Assembly: GCA_002356515.1 (NCBI GenBank)
Contig: AP017605.1
Coordinates: 806,001 to 870,000 of the forward strand
Reading direction: 5' to 3'
Origin: Mesorhizobium loti
GTDB taxonomy: Bacteria > Pseudomonadota > Alphaproteobacteria > Rhizobiales > Rhizobiaceae
DNA: 64,000 bases
This document shows, one piece after another, positions 51,935 to 61,157 of the stretch. A model generated the notes under the pieces. It was not told the DNA's origin, did no database searches, and saw nothing but the letters and a program-made list of their open reading frames with translations. The position numbers and the translations under genes are program-made. The first letter of the stretch is position 1; each line of letters opens with the position of its first letter.

Positions 51935-52838
51935 AAAACAAGCGCGTGCCTCCGCTCAAATTCTCCTCGAGCGCGGTCCGGAATTCCCGCTCGAACGCCT
52001 GCTGCAGCATGGACGAAACCTGGGCTCTGTTTCTGACCATGTAGATGTCGCAGAGAAGACCGGGACTGAAGGGGCGTACCGTCAATTTGCCTTCCCATCG
52101 CGCCGCCGAGAACGGGTCGACGATCGACACGCCGAGGCCCTGCGCGACCAGGGCGCATGCCGTATCGGCGAACGGTGTTTCGAAACGGTGGTCGACGGCA
52201 ACGCCGGCACTATCCAGCGCGCGCTCAATATCCTGCCGCGTGCGGTCCTCGCGGCCAAGCGCGATGAATTCCTGCCCTTCGAGCTGGGGCGCGAAAATCA
52301 GGCTGTCATTGGCGAAGGCATGGTCGAGCGGCGCCACGCACACGCATTCCGTCTGGAAAATCAGATCGCAGGCGATGGCCGGATCCACCACCGGCATCTG
52401 AATGAGGCCGAGATCGATCTCCTTGTTCGCCGTCAATTCCGCGATCCGCAGCGAGGCCGCCGGAAAGATGCTCATGCGCGCCTTCGGATGATGCCCGGCA
52501 AATGACTTCAGGAAACGCGGCAAGACGATGCTGGCAAGCGCCGGATAGACGCCGATCATCAACCGCCCGGCTTCCAGTTGCCTGATATCTCCAGCCAGGC
52601 GCCGTATCCTCGCCATTCCCTTGACGATCCGCCCGACCTCTTCGTTGAGAAGCATGGCTTCCGCCGTCGGAACCAGGCGTCCCGCCCGACGAATGAAGAG
52701 CGGGATTTTCAGCGCATGTTCCAGGTTTGCGATATGCGCGCTGACCGAAGGCTGGGCGATATGCAGTATCTCGCTCGCGCCGGTGACCGTCCCTGCCTCC
52801 ATGACGGCCCGGAATGCTTCAAGCTGCTTGTAGTTCAT
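51933..52838 (-). CDS. LysR-family transcriptional regulator
   Basis: A 301-residue regulator. The N-terminal HTH (MNYKQLEAFRAVMEAGTV, ASEILHIAQPSVSAHIANLEHAL) is followed by a LysR substrate domain (LMIGVYPALASIVLPRFLKSF, DLGLIQMPVVDPAIACDLIF). It is divergent from the polar amino acid/opine-type transporter genes, the layout of NocR/OccR-like activators, and likely controls them. An inverted repeat (52872-52890) lies between. Its stop overlaps the end of a palindromic element. Confidence 0.92.
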   Translation of the reverse strand: MNYKQLEAFRAVMEAGTVTGASEILHIAQPSVSAHIANLEHALKIPLFIRRAGRLVPTAEAMLLNEEVGRIVKGMARIRRLAGDIRQLEAGRLMIGVYPALASIVLPRFLKSFAGHHPKARMSIFPAASLRIAELTANKEIDLGLIQMPVVDPAIACDLIFQTECVCVAPLDHAFANDSLIFAPQLEGQEFIALGREDRTRQDIERALDSAGVAVDHRFETPFADTACALVAQGLGVSIVDPFSAARWEGKLTVRPFSPGLLCDIYMVRNRAQVSSMLQQAFEREFRTALEENLSGGTRLF

Positions 52839-52871
52839 CGGCCATCCCGAGCGGTTCCAGTGAGAAAAATC

Positions 52872-52890
52872 ATATAGGAAAAAGCTATAT
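52872..52890. promoter_or_regulatory. Inverted repeat ATATAG-N7-CTATAT by the LysR gene
   Basis: Perfect six-base arms, 34 bp before the LysR start and about 200 bp before the binding-protein start. It contains the T-N11-A spacing typical of LysR sites, so it is a good candidate recognition site for the adjacent regulator. Confidence 0.5.
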
Positions 52891-53094
52891 TCCGCGCATT
52901 ATTTCGTATTGGAATGCATCGGAAAATTCCTTTCTAGTCGAGCGAATAACCCGCTCCAGTCAGTCCTGGGTCCTGGATAGGCATTCGCCGACAGCGGAAA
53001 AGATCGATGCCTCGTCTGCCCCGTGTGAGGATATCGGTTTTTCCTATCGTCGCTGAGGCTGCGGGCGTTTCAAAAACAAGAGTGGGAGCTTCGC

Positions 53095-53937
53095 ATGATC
53101 AGAAATATCATCCTGGCGGCAGCTGTATCGCTGGCTGGCCTTTACTCAAATGGTGAGGCGTTTGCGCAGGACGCGCTCCACATCCGCATCGCGACCGAAG
53201 GCGCCTATGCGCCGTGGAACTATACGCTCCCGGACGGCACGCTTGCCGGCTATGAGATCGATCTCGCCAAGGAATTGTGCAAGCGCATGAAGGCGCAATG
53301 CGAGATCGTCGCGCAGAACTGGGACGGGATGCTGCCGGCGCTGAACGCCGGAAAATTCGATGCGATCATCGCCTCCATGGGCGTAACGCCCGAGAGGGAG
53401 AAAGTGGCCGCATTCTCGGATCCCTATTCCACCGCGCCCAACGCTTTCCTGGCGCTTAGAGGCAGTGGTTTGGCTGAGGCCCTGCCCTGGCATGACAAAT
53501 TCGATCTTCGCGACAAGGCTTCCGGATCAAAGGACATTGTCGAAAAGCTCGACGCAGCACTCAAGGGAAAAGTCCTCGGCATCCAGGGATCGACGACGGC
53601 GGGTAAATTTGTCGACGAGTATCTGAAGGACGCGGTCACGGTCAGATCTTACAAGACGCAGGACGAAGCCAATCTCGATCTTCTGGCGGGTCGCATAGAT
53701 CTCACAATGGCCAACATCACGGTTCTCGCCGAGGCGCTGAAAAAGCCTGACATGGCTGAGGCGGAACTCGTGGGACCGACTTTTCTCCTGGCCAGCGGGA
53801 CAAGCGTGGCCTTGCGCAAGAGCGACACCGCGCTGAAGGACAGGTTCAACGCCGCGATCCACGCGGTCAACGCCGACGGTTTCAACAAGGCGCTGACGGA
53901 AAAATGGTTCGGCGTCGATATCTCCGTGAAGAATTGA
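53095..53937 (+). CDS. Polar amino acid/opine-type ABC substrate-binding protein
   Basis: A 280-residue periplasmic binding protein of the SBP_bac_3 family (signal peptide ending near GEAFAQ). LHIRIATEGAYAPWNYTLPDGTLAGYEIDLAKELC is the characteristic start of the mature part (segments at residues 28-62), with QNWDGMLPALNAGKFDAIIASM following. It resembles nopaline/octopine and lysine/arginine/ornithine binders. GGGAG precedes ATG 53095. The transporter genes follow after a 165-bp gap. Confidence 0.9.
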   Translation: MIRNIILAAAVSLAGLYSNGEAFAQDALHIRIATEGAYAPWNYTLPDGTLAGYEIDLAKELCKRMKAQCEIVAQNWDGMLPALNAGKFDAIIASMGVTPEREKVAAFSDPYSTAPNAFLALRGSGLAEALPWHDKFDLRDKASGSKDIVEKLDAALKGKVLGIQGSTTAGKFVDEYLKDAVTVRSYKTQDEANLDLLAGRIDLTMANITVLAEALKKPDMAEAELVGPTFLLASGTSVALRKSDTALKDRFNAAIHAVNADGFNKALTEKWFGVDISVKN

Positions 53938-54102
53938 ACCGGACAAGCGCGAGCAGCGCCGGGTTTTTCCGCGATTATCGCACCTGGCGGGACAAGCGAC
54001 CCGGGGCGCTGGGGCACCCTGCACATCTCTCATGCTGCTTGTTTCAGGGATTTGAGCCTCCAATGACCCCTGCTCCACGCTGCTGCGCGAAGAGCCACCG
54101 CA

Positions 54103-54816
54103 ATGACTGCATCCAATTTTGTTCTGGGATTTGGCGAAGCCGGCTGGGGAACCGCACTGCTTCAGGCCGCGATGATGACGCTTGCCGTCGCATTGACCGG
54201 CTACGCCTTCGGCCTCCTGGTTGGCAGCTTCTGCGCATGGGCAAAGATCAAGGGCGGCACTCTTCCGCGATTGATCGCCGACGCCTACACCACCGTGCTT
54301 CGCGGCATACCCGACATCCTCGTCATCTATCTCTTCTACTTCGGTTCAAGCGCGGTCCTCACACCGCTGGCCGGTCTGTTCGGCATTTCGGGTTTCGTCA
54401 GCCTGCCGGGCTTCATGGCGGGTGCGCTGGCCATCGGGCTGGTGTCAGGCGCCTATCAGGCCGAGATCATGCGCGGCGCGTATCGCGCGGTCTCGCCCGG
54501 GGAAATCGAAGCGGCGATCGCCGCCGGCATGTCCCGCCTGACGATGTTTCGCCGCATCATCGCACCGCTGGTGCTGCGGCACGCCCTGCCGGGTCTCGGC
54601 AATGTGTGGCAGCTGGTACTCAAGGAATCCGCACTGGTCTCGGTCACCGGCCTCGTGGAAATCCTGCGGCAGGCGCAGATCGGCGCCGGATCGACCGGCC
54701 AGCCCTTCACATTCTTCTTCGCCGCCGCTGTCCTGTATCTGGCCATATCGTCGTTCTCGACATGGCTTCTACGACAGGCCGAGGAGCGGCTCGCACTTGG
54801 CGCGAGACGGGCCTGA
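54103..54816 (+). CDS. Amino acid/opine-type ABC permease
   Basis: A 237-residue HisQ/NocQ-type permease with about five helices. ARAYTTVLRGIPDILVIYLFY-like residues and the EAA loop (GEIEAAIAAGMSRLTMFRRIIAPLVLRHALPG, split across residues 127-158) are visible. Its stop overlaps the next permease start (TGATG). It forms a heterodimer with the following gene product. Confidence 0.9.
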   Translation: MTASNFVLGFGEAGWGTALLQAAMMTLAVALTGYAFGLLVGSFCAWAKIKGGTLPRLIADAYTTVLRGIPDILVIYLFYFGSSAVLTPLAGLFGISGFVSLPGFMAGALAIGLVSGAYQAEIMRGAYRAVSPGEIEAAIAAGMSRLTMFRRIIAPLVLRHALPGLGNVWQLVLKESALVSVTGLVEILRQAQIGAGSTGQPFTFFFAAAVLYLAISSFSTWLLRQAEERLALGARRA

Positions 54817-55535
54817 TGGATATTCCGTTCCTGTACCAGACATTGCTGAAACTGCTGATCGGGGTGCCGCTGACATTGCAGCTCGCAGTATCCTCCGTCG
54901 GGCTGGGCGCCATTCTGGCCGTCATGCTCGCTTTGGCGCGGCTGTCCGGCTTGCGGCTCCTGGCCTGGCCCGCATCCTTCTACGTCTTCATCTTCCGCTC
55001 CACGCCGCTGCTGGTGCAGATTTTCCTGATCTATCATGGTCTCGGCCAGTTCCATGCGGTGCGGGCGAGTTTTCTCTGGCCTCTCCTGCGCGAACCCTAT
55101 TGGTGCGCGCTCATCGCCTTGACTTTGAACACTGCGGCCTATTCCTGCGAGATCGTTCGCGGTGCATTGCTGTCGGTTCCATCAGGCCAGATCGAGGCCG
55201 CGCGGGCCAGCGGCATGTCGAACTTCACACTCCACCGTCGCATCGTCTTCCCGCTTGCCTTGCGCCATGCTCTGCCGGGCTACGGCAACGAATTCGTCCT
55301 GATGATCAAATCGACGGCGCTGGCCTCCATCATCACGCTGATGGAGGTGACCGGCCTCGCGGCGCAGCTCATTTCCGAATCCTTCCGCGCCATCGAAATC
55401 CTGATCGTGGCGGCCGCGATCTATCTGTCCATGAATTTCATCGTCACGCGCCTCGTTCAGTGGGCCGAATACGCACTAAGCGCCGAGCTGAGGCCGCCGC
55501 CGGCTGCCACATCAGGGCAAGGAGGAACGGTATGA
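54816..55535 (+). CDS. Amino acid/opine-type ABC permease
   Basis: A 239-residue HisM/NocM-type permease: FIFRSTPLLVQIFLIYHG near residue 50 and the EAA loop (GQIEAARASGMSNFTLHRRIVFPLALRHALPGY, split) in the middle. ATG 54816 shares a base with the previous TGA and its own TGA overlaps the ATPase start, so the three genes are translationally coupled. Confidence 0.9.
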   Translation: MDIPFLYQTLLKLLIGVPLTLQLAVSSVGLGAILAVMLALARLSGLRLLAWPASFYVFIFRSTPLLVQIFLIYHGLGQFHAVRASFLWPLLREPYWCALIALTLNTAAYSCEIVRGALLSVPSGQIEAARASGMSNFTLHRRIVFPLALRHALPGYGNEFVLMIKSTALASIITLMEVTGLAAQLISESFRAIEILIVAAAIYLSMNFIVTRLVQWAEYALSAELRPPPAATSGQGGTV

Positions 55536-56314
55536 CAGACCAGATCAATCGGGCCGTGCGCCTGACGGCGCTGCGCAAGAGTTTCGGCGCCTTCGAGGTG
55601 CTGAAAGGCATCTCGCTCGAGGCGATGGAAGGCGATGTCGTTTCCATCCTCGGCTCCTCCGGCTCCGGCAAGTCCACGATGCTGCGCTGTATCAACATGC
55701 TGGAGACGCCCGATAGCGGGCGGATCGAGGTCGGCGGGGAGGCCATCCAGTTGAAGCAGGTGGGCGGCAGGACGCGGGCGGCCGACAGACACCAGTTGCA
55801 GCGCATGCGCGCAAGCATCGGCATGGTGTTTCAGAACTTTAATCTCTGGTCTCATTTGACCATCCTGGAAAACCTGATCGAGGCCCCAATCCACGTCCAG
55901 AAGCGTTCGCGCGCCGATTGTGTGGAGGAGGCTGAAGCGTTGCTGGAAAAGGTCGGCATTGCCGAGAAGCGCAATCACTACCCCGCCCATCTGTCCGGCG
56001 GCCAGCAGCAGCGGGCGGCGATCGCCCGGGCACTGGCCCAGCACCCGAAAGTCATGCTTTTCGATGAGCCGACCTCCGCACTCGACCCGGAGCTTGTCGG
56101 CGAGGTGCTGCGTGTCATGCGCGCGCTCGCAGAGGAAGGCAGGACGATGCTGGTCGTTACCCACGAAATGGGCTTCGCCAGGGACGTCTCCAGCAAGATC
56201 GTGTTCCTGCACAAGGGCGCGGTCGAGGCGGAAGGCTCTCCGCACGACATGTTCGTTGCCGGCCGGTCCGACTGCTTCCGGCAATTTTTGTCGGGCGGCA
56301 ACGGCTTGAAGTAA
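55532..56314 (+). CDS. Amino acid/opine-type ABC ATP-binding protein
   Basis: A 260-residue GlnQ/HisP/NocP-type ATPase: GSSGSGKST (Walker A, about residues 41-49), FQNFNLW Q-loop, LSGGQQQRAAIARAL signature, MLFDEPTSALDPE Walker B and VTHEMGFA switch. GGAGGAA precedes the ATG at 55532. It completes the transporter. Confidence 0.93.
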   Translation: MTDQINRAVRLTALRKSFGAFEVLKGISLEAMEGDVVSILGSSGSGKSTMLRCINMLETPDSGRIEVGGEAIQLKQVGGRTRAADRHQLQRMRASIGMVFQNFNLWSHLTILENLIEAPIHVQKRSRADCVEEAEALLEKVGIAEKRNHYPAHLSGGQQQRAAIARALAQHPKVMLFDEPTSALDPELVGEVLRVMRALAEEGRTMLVVTHEMGFARDVSSKIVFLHKGAVEAEGSPHDMFVAGRSDCFRQFLSGGNGLK

Positions 56315-56370
56315 GCCAATTTTCCCACGCATGCCATACACGCGAAAATATCCGAGAAGGAGCTGACAGC

Positions 56371-57543
56371 ATGACCACACAGGCCACCGCGTCCGAAATC
56401 GTGATCGTCGGAGGCGGCATCTATGGTGCGAGCCTCGCCTACGAACTGGCGCAGGCCGGCAAGACCGTGACGCTGCTCGAAGCCGACGACATCGCGGCCG
56501 GCGCATCGGGCGGCTCCGGCGAACGGGGCGTGCGGGCAAACGGCCGCGACTTGCGCGAACTGCCGATGGCGACTGTCAGCTTCCCGCTCTGGGCCAGATA
56601 TCAGGAACAGTTCGAAGGCGGCGTCGGCTATCGCCGGATCGGCGGGCTTCATCTCTTCAACGTCCCCCACGGCGCTCATGAGCATGAGGTGCGCGGCACC
56701 ATGGAAGCCATGGCCATGACACAGAACGCGCTTGGCGTTCCCTCCCAACTGCTCAGCCGGGACGAAACGCGGGAACGTGAGCCGGAATTGTCGGGGGACC
56801 TGATCGGTTCGATCTACTGCCCGAATGACGGCGTGTGCGATCACACCTTTGCCACGCAGGCCTTCGCCGAACAGGCCCGCAAGGCCGGAGCGACCTTGCG
56901 CACCGGCACGCACGTCACCGAAATCCTCCACGACAAAGGGAGGGCAACAGGAGTGAGACTGGCGAGCGGCGAAGTCGTGCCGGTTGGCGAGAAACTCGTT
57001 CTCCTGGCCAACAAGGGCGTGCTGCCGCTGCTGAAACCGGTTCTCCAGCCGCAGGAAATAATGCCCGTGATCACCTTGATGCCGCAGATGATGTTCGTCA
57101 CCAACCCGCACGGCAAAAAGATCAATCATCTTCTCGGCCATGCCCACCGCAAGCTGTCGGTGAAGCAGATCCAGGACGGCACGTTGATGCTTTCAGGCGG
57201 CCAGAGCGTCGCCTATACGCCGGAAGGCCGCTGGAAGGGGTCGCTCAGCTCGATAGCGCTCGGCCTGACCGATGCCATCGCGACCTTGCCCTTCATCGAC
57301 GAGTCCTCGTTCCTGAAGGTCGATGCTTCCCGCGTCGAGAGCTGTGCGGTCGACGGCATCCCGATCGTCGATACGCCTGCTGCCTTGCACAACACCATCT
57401 ATGGGTTCGCCTGGACCGGCCATGGCTTCGCCATCGCCCTTGGTTTCACCAAATACCTGACGGACTGGATTGTCGGTGGTGAAAAGCCGCAGGCGCTCGA
57501 GGTCTTCTCGGGAAAACGGTTTCGAGCGCCGCCTTCTAACTAG
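56371..57543 (+). CDS. FAD-dependent oxidoreductase (DAO family)
   Basis: A 390-residue flavoenzyme. GGGIYGASLAYELAQAGKTV (residues 14-33) is the FAD-binding dinucleotide fold, followed by LLEADDIAAGASGGSGERGV, and the C-terminal part (ESCAVDGIPIVD, YGFAWTGHGFAIALGF) is typical of D-amino-acid, sarcosine or opine oxidases. Placed 56 bp after the ABC ATPase, it most likely oxidises the imported amine or amino acid compound. The separate second subunit of classical opine oxidases is not nearby. Confidence 0.88.
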   Translation: MTTQATASEIVIVGGGIYGASLAYELAQAGKTVTLLEADDIAAGASGGSGERGVRANGRDLRELPMATVSFPLWARYQEQFEGGVGYRRIGGLHLFNVPHGAHEHEVRGTMEAMAMTQNALGVPSQLLSRDETREREPELSGDLIGSIYCPNDGVCDHTFATQAFAEQARKAGATLRTGTHVTEILHDKGRATGVRLASGEVVPVGEKLVLLANKGVLPLLKPVLQPQEIMPVITLMPQMMFVTNPHGKKINHLLGHAHRKLSVKQIQDGTLMLSGGQSVAYTPEGRWKGSLSSIALGLTDAIATLPFIDESSFLKVDASRVESCAVDGIPIVDTPAALHNTIYGFAWTGHGFAIALGFTKYLTDWIVGGEKPQALEVFSGKRFRAPPSN

Positions 57544-57735
57544 GCGTCGCTTCCAATTGCCTCTATTGGCCGCCACCCTGCTCGAGGCCGTCGAAATACA
57601 CCCTCGAAGTACCGCCGTGCCAAAATCGACGTCAGGCACCGGCCGGTGAAAAGCAACGTTTTGCACATCGAATAGACGGCTCTGGAATTTCAACCGGAAA
57701 GCGAGCATGATGCGGCCTGGTATTTCGCAGGCCTG

Positions 57736-57752
57736 CTTCGCGCGCCGCGAAG
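57736..57752. promoter_or_regulatory. Inverted repeat CTTCGCG-CGC-CGCGAAG before the oxidase genes
   Basis: Perfect seven-base arms with a three-base loop, only a few bases before GGAGG and the coxB start at 57771. It can be an operator or an mRNA hairpin modulating translation. No regulator gene is adjacent. Confidence 0.35.
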
Positions 57753-57770
57753 TATCCGGAGGAACGGGAC

Positions 57771-58655
57771 ATGGCCATTGCGCTTGTACTCGTTTTGATC
57801 GTTGTGGGCTCGGTGTTGTTCCACTTCCTGAGCCCATGGTGGTGGACGCCGATTGCCTCGAACTGGGACTATATCGACAACACCATCATCATCACGTTCT
57901 GGATCACCGGCGCCGTCTTCGCCGCCGTCGTTCTTTTCATGGCCTATTGTGTGTTCCGCTTCCGGCACAAGGAAGGCAACCGCGCGGCCTATGAACCGGA
58001 GAACAAGCGGCTGGAATCGTGGCTGACGATCGTCACCGCGGTCGGCGTAACCTCCTTGCTGGTGCCTGGCCTGTTCGTCTGGAGCCGCTTCGTCAACGTT
58101 CCGAGCGACGCCACCGAGATCGAGGTCATTGGCCAGCAATGGCAGTGGAGCTTCCGCTTGCCCGGCAAGGACGGCAAGCTCGGCACGTCGGACACCCGCG
58201 ACGTATCAGCTGAAAACCCGCTCGGTGTTATCCCCGGCGATCCCAACGGCCAGGACGATGTCGTGGTCGAAGCGGCGGACCTGCATCTGCCGGTCGGCAA
58301 GCCGGTCAAGGTGCTGCTGCGCTCGATCGACGTGCTGCACGATTTCTACATACCGGAATTCCGCGCCAAGATGGACATGATCCCGGGTTCGGTCACCTAT
58401 TTCTGGTTCACCCCGACCAGGACCGGAAGCTTCCAGGTCCTGTGTGCCGAACTGTGTGGCCAGGGCCATCCCCTGATGCACGGCGTGGTCATGGTCGACA
58501 CCGCACAGGACTACCTGGCCTGGCTCGGCCAGCAGCAGACTTTCGCGCAACTGTCGGCGCCCCAGAAAACAGGCTCGGCAGACCAGACGCCGGGCAGGAC
58601 GATGCCGTCGGGTTTAAAGGTTGCAGCACAGCTCGAAACGGTCGGGTCTCGCTGA
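57771..58655 (+). CDS. coxB: Cytochrome c oxidase subunit II
   Basis: A 294-residue membrane-anchored subunit that passes electrons from cytochrome c to subunit I. Two N-terminal helices are followed by a cupredoxin domain with a complete CuA site: His190 (VLHDF), Cys225, Glu227, Cys229, His233 and Met236 in CAELCGQGHPLM. There is no fused c-type heme. CuA shows it is a cytochrome c rather than quinol oxidase. GGAGG precedes the start. First gene of the oxidase operon. Confidence 0.93.
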   Translation: MAIALVLVLIVVGSVLFHFLSPWWWTPIASNWDYIDNTIIITFWITGAVFAAVVLFMAYCVFRFRHKEGNRAAYEPENKRLESWLTIVTAVGVTSLLVPGLFVWSRFVNVPSDATEIEVIGQQWQWSFRLPGKDGKLGTSDTRDVSAENPLGVIPGDPNGQDDVVVEAADLHLPVGKPVKVLLRSIDVLHDFYIPEFRAKMDMIPGSVTYFWFTPTRTGSFQVLCAELCGQGHPLMHGVVMVDTAQDYLAWLGQQQTFAQLSAPQKTGSADQTPGRTMPSGLKVAAQLETVGSR

Positions 58656-58676
58656 AAAGAACACGGAGGTGTTCCT

Positions 58677-60446
58677 ATGGTCGACATCACCCCTGCAGAT
58701 GGCATCCCGCCGGCCGAAGTCGCGGAAGTGGAACTCTACCATCCGCACAGCTGGTGGACGAAATACGTCTTCTCGCAAGACGCCAAGGTCATCGCCATCC
58801 AGTATTCGGCGACGGCAACGTCCATCGGCCTTGTGGCGCTGGTGCTGTCCTGGCTGATGCGGCTGCAGCTCGGTTTTCCCGGCACGTTCGACTTCATCAC
58901 CCCGGAGGCCTACTACCAGTTCATCACCATGCACGGCATGATCATGGTGATCTACCTGCTCACCGCACTCTTCCTCGGCGGCTTCGGCAATTATCTCATC
59001 CCGCTGATGGTCGGCGCACGCGACATGGTCTTTCCCTATGTCAACATGCTGAGCTACTGGATTTATCTGCTCGCCGTCCTGGTTCTGGTGTCGAGCTTCT
59101 TCGCACCGGGCGGACCGACAGGTGCCGGCTGGACGCTCTACCCGCCGCAAGCCATCATGAGCGGCACGCCGGGTGGCCAGGACTGGGGCATCATCCTGAT
59201 GCTCTCCTCGCTGATCCTGTTCATCATCGGCTTCACCATGGGTGGCCTGAACTATGTCGTGACGGTGCTGCAGGGCCGCACGCGCGGCATGACAATGATG
59301 CGCCTGCCACTGACGGTCTGGGGCATCTTCACGGCGACCGTCATGGCGCTGCTCGCCTTTCCGGCGCTGTTCGTCGCCTGCGTGATGATGCTGCTTGACC
59401 GCACGCTCGGCACCTCCTTCTTCATGCCGGCGATCTCCGAAATGGGCGAGCAACTGCCGCACAATGGCGGCAGCCCGATCCTGTTCCAGCATCTGTTCTG
59501 GTTCTTCGGCCATCCCGAAGTCTACATCGTGGCGTTGCCGGCCTTCGGCATCGTATCCGACCTGATCAGCACCCATGCGCGCAAGAACATCTTCGGCTAC
59601 CGGATGATGGTCTGGGCCATCGTCGGCATAGGCGCGCTGAGCTTCGTGGTCTGGGCGCACCACATGTATGTCAGCGGCATGAACCCCTATTTCGGCTTTT
59701 TCTTCGCCACCACGACATTGATCATCGCCGTTCCGACCGCCATCAAGGTATACAATTGGGTGCTGACCCTGTGGCGCGGCGACATCCATCTCACCATACC
59801 GATGCTGTTCGCGCTGGCCTTCATCGTCACCTTCGTCAATGGCGGGCTGACGGGGCTGTTTCTAGGCAACGTCGTCGTCGATGTTCCGCTGTCCGACACC
59901 ATGTTCGTCGTCGCCCATTTCCATATGGTCATGGGTGTCGCCCCGATCATCGTGGTGTTCGGCGCGATATACCATTGGTACCCGAAGGTCACCGGCCGCA
60001 TGCTCAACGAGACGCTGGGCCGGTTCCATTTCTGGGTCACGTTCCTCGGCGCCTACCTGATTTTCTTCCCCATGCACTATCTCGGCCTGATGGGCGTGCC
60101 GCGGCGCTATGCCGAACTGACCGACATGACCATAATGACGGAGTCGGCCCATCACCTGAACTCGTTCATCAGCATCATGGCCTTCATCGTCGGCTTCGCC
60201 CAGATGGTCTTCCTGTTCAATCTGATCTGGAGCATCCGCCATGGCCGCGAGGCCGGCGGCAACCCATGGCGGGCCACGACGCTGGAATGGCAGACGCCGC
60301 AAACACCGCCGGCGCATGGCAATTTCGGCAAGGACCTGCCGATCGTCTACCGCTGGGCCTACGACTACAGCGTGCCGGGCGCCAAGGAGGACTTCATCCC
60401 GCAGAACGTGCCGGGCGCCTTCGCCCCATCCAGGGAGCCGGCATGA
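58677..60446 (+). CDS. ctaD: Cytochrome c oxidase subunit I
   Basis: A 589-residue catalytic heme-copper subunit with about 12 helices. Heme ligands are His86 (TMHGMIM) and His414/His416 (VVAHFHMV); CuB ligands are His279 (FFGHPEVY) and His328/His329 (WAHHMY). Glu281 in HPEV and Tyr283 mark an A1-type proton channel and the His-Tyr crosslink. It is 21 bp after coxB and its stop overlaps the next gene start. Confidence 0.95.
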   Translation: MVDITPADGIPPAEVAEVELYHPHSWWTKYVFSQDAKVIAIQYSATATSIGLVALVLSWLMRLQLGFPGTFDFITPEAYYQFITMHGMIMVIYLLTALFLGGFGNYLIPLMVGARDMVFPYVNMLSYWIYLLAVLVLVSSFFAPGGPTGAGWTLYPPQAIMSGTPGGQDWGIILMLSSLILFIIGFTMGGLNYVVTVLQGRTRGMTMMRLPLTVWGIFTATVMALLAFPALFVACVMMLLDRTLGTSFFMPAISEMGEQLPHNGGSPILFQHLFWFFGHPEVYIVALPAFGIVSDLISTHARKNIFGYRMMVWAIVGIGALSFVVWAHHMYVSGMNPYFGFFFATTTLIIAVPTAIKVYNWVLTLWRGDIHLTIPMLFALAFIVTFVNGGLTGLFLGNVVVDVPLSDTMFVVAHFHMVMGVAPIIVVFGAIYHWYPKVTGRMLNETLGRFHFWVTFLGAYLIFFPMHYLGLMGVPRRYAELTDMTIMTESAHHLNSFISIMAFIVGFAQMVFLFNLIWSIRHGREAGGNPWRATTLEWQTPQTPPAHGNFGKDLPIVYRWAYDYSVPGAKEDFIPQNVPGAFAPSREPA

Positions 60447-61147
60447 GTGTCATCCTGGTCTTCTTGCTCGTGATCGCCGGCTTTGCCGGCTGGTGGCTTT
60501 CGCACCAGCGGCTAACAACGAAGCCATGGCTCGAACAAGGTCTGGCCAGCGACATTGTCGGCTTCGACCGTTCGGCGCTGCCCACCGCCAAGATCGGCCT
60601 CGGCGTTTTCCTCGCCGTCGTCGGCTGCCTGTTTTCGCTGTTCACCAGCGCCTACTTCATGCGCATGGGCCTGTCGGACTGGCAGCCGCTGCCGCTGCCG
60701 CGCCTGCTCTGGCTGAACACCGGCGTGCTGGTTCTGAGCAGCGTCGCGTTGCAATGCGCCGTGTTCGCCGCGCGCAAAGGCCAGATCGACAACGTCCGGC
60801 TCGGCCTTGCCACGGCCGGGTTGACCGCGCTCGCCTTCCTGGTCGGACAGTTCGTGGCGTGGCAGCAACTAACCGAAGACGGCTACCTGCTGAGCGCCAA
60901 TCCAGCCAACAGCTTTTTCTACCTGATCACCGGAATGCATGGCCTGCACATACTGGGCGGTCTGATCGGTCTCGGCAGGACCACCGCCGGCGCCTGGAAC
61001 GGGGTGCGGCCGCAGCGGCTGCGCCTCAGCGTCGAGCTCTGCGCCATGTACTGGCATTTCCTGCTTTTCGTCTGGCTGGCCATTTTCGCTCTTTTGGCCG
61101 GCTGGGCCGCGACGTTCATCGATATTTGCCGGCAACTGCTGACCTAG
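60443..61147 (+). CDS. Cytochrome c oxidase subunit III-like membrane protein
   Basis: A 234-residue protein with about six helices, a diverged subunit III. SFFYLITGMHGLHILGGLIGL and LCAMYWHFLLFVWLAIFALL are the subunit III hallmarks. Its ATG shares bases with the ctaD TGA. A second, more typical subunit III-family gene follows directly, so this operon carries two. GFDRSALPTAKIGLGVFLAVVG lies in the first half. Confidence 0.8.
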   Translation: MSVILVFLLVIAGFAGWWLSHQRLTTKPWLEQGLASDIVGFDRSALPTAKIGLGVFLAVVGCLFSLFTSAYFMRMGLSDWQPLPLPRLLWLNTGVLVLSSVALQCAVFAARKGQIDNVRLGLATAGLTALAFLVGQFVAWQQLTEDGYLLSANPANSFFYLITGMHGLHILGGLIGLGRTTAGAWNGVRPQRLRLSVELCAMYWHFLLFVWLAIFALLAGWAATFIDICRQLLT

Positions 61148-61157
61148 GGAGATAGGG

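Noticed and set aside
58614..59789. A 391-codon minus-strand frame opposite the oxidase subunit I gene
   Set aside because: It lies antisense to a subunit I gene with all metal ligands intact; its product is a His/Asp/Glu-rich composition artefact.
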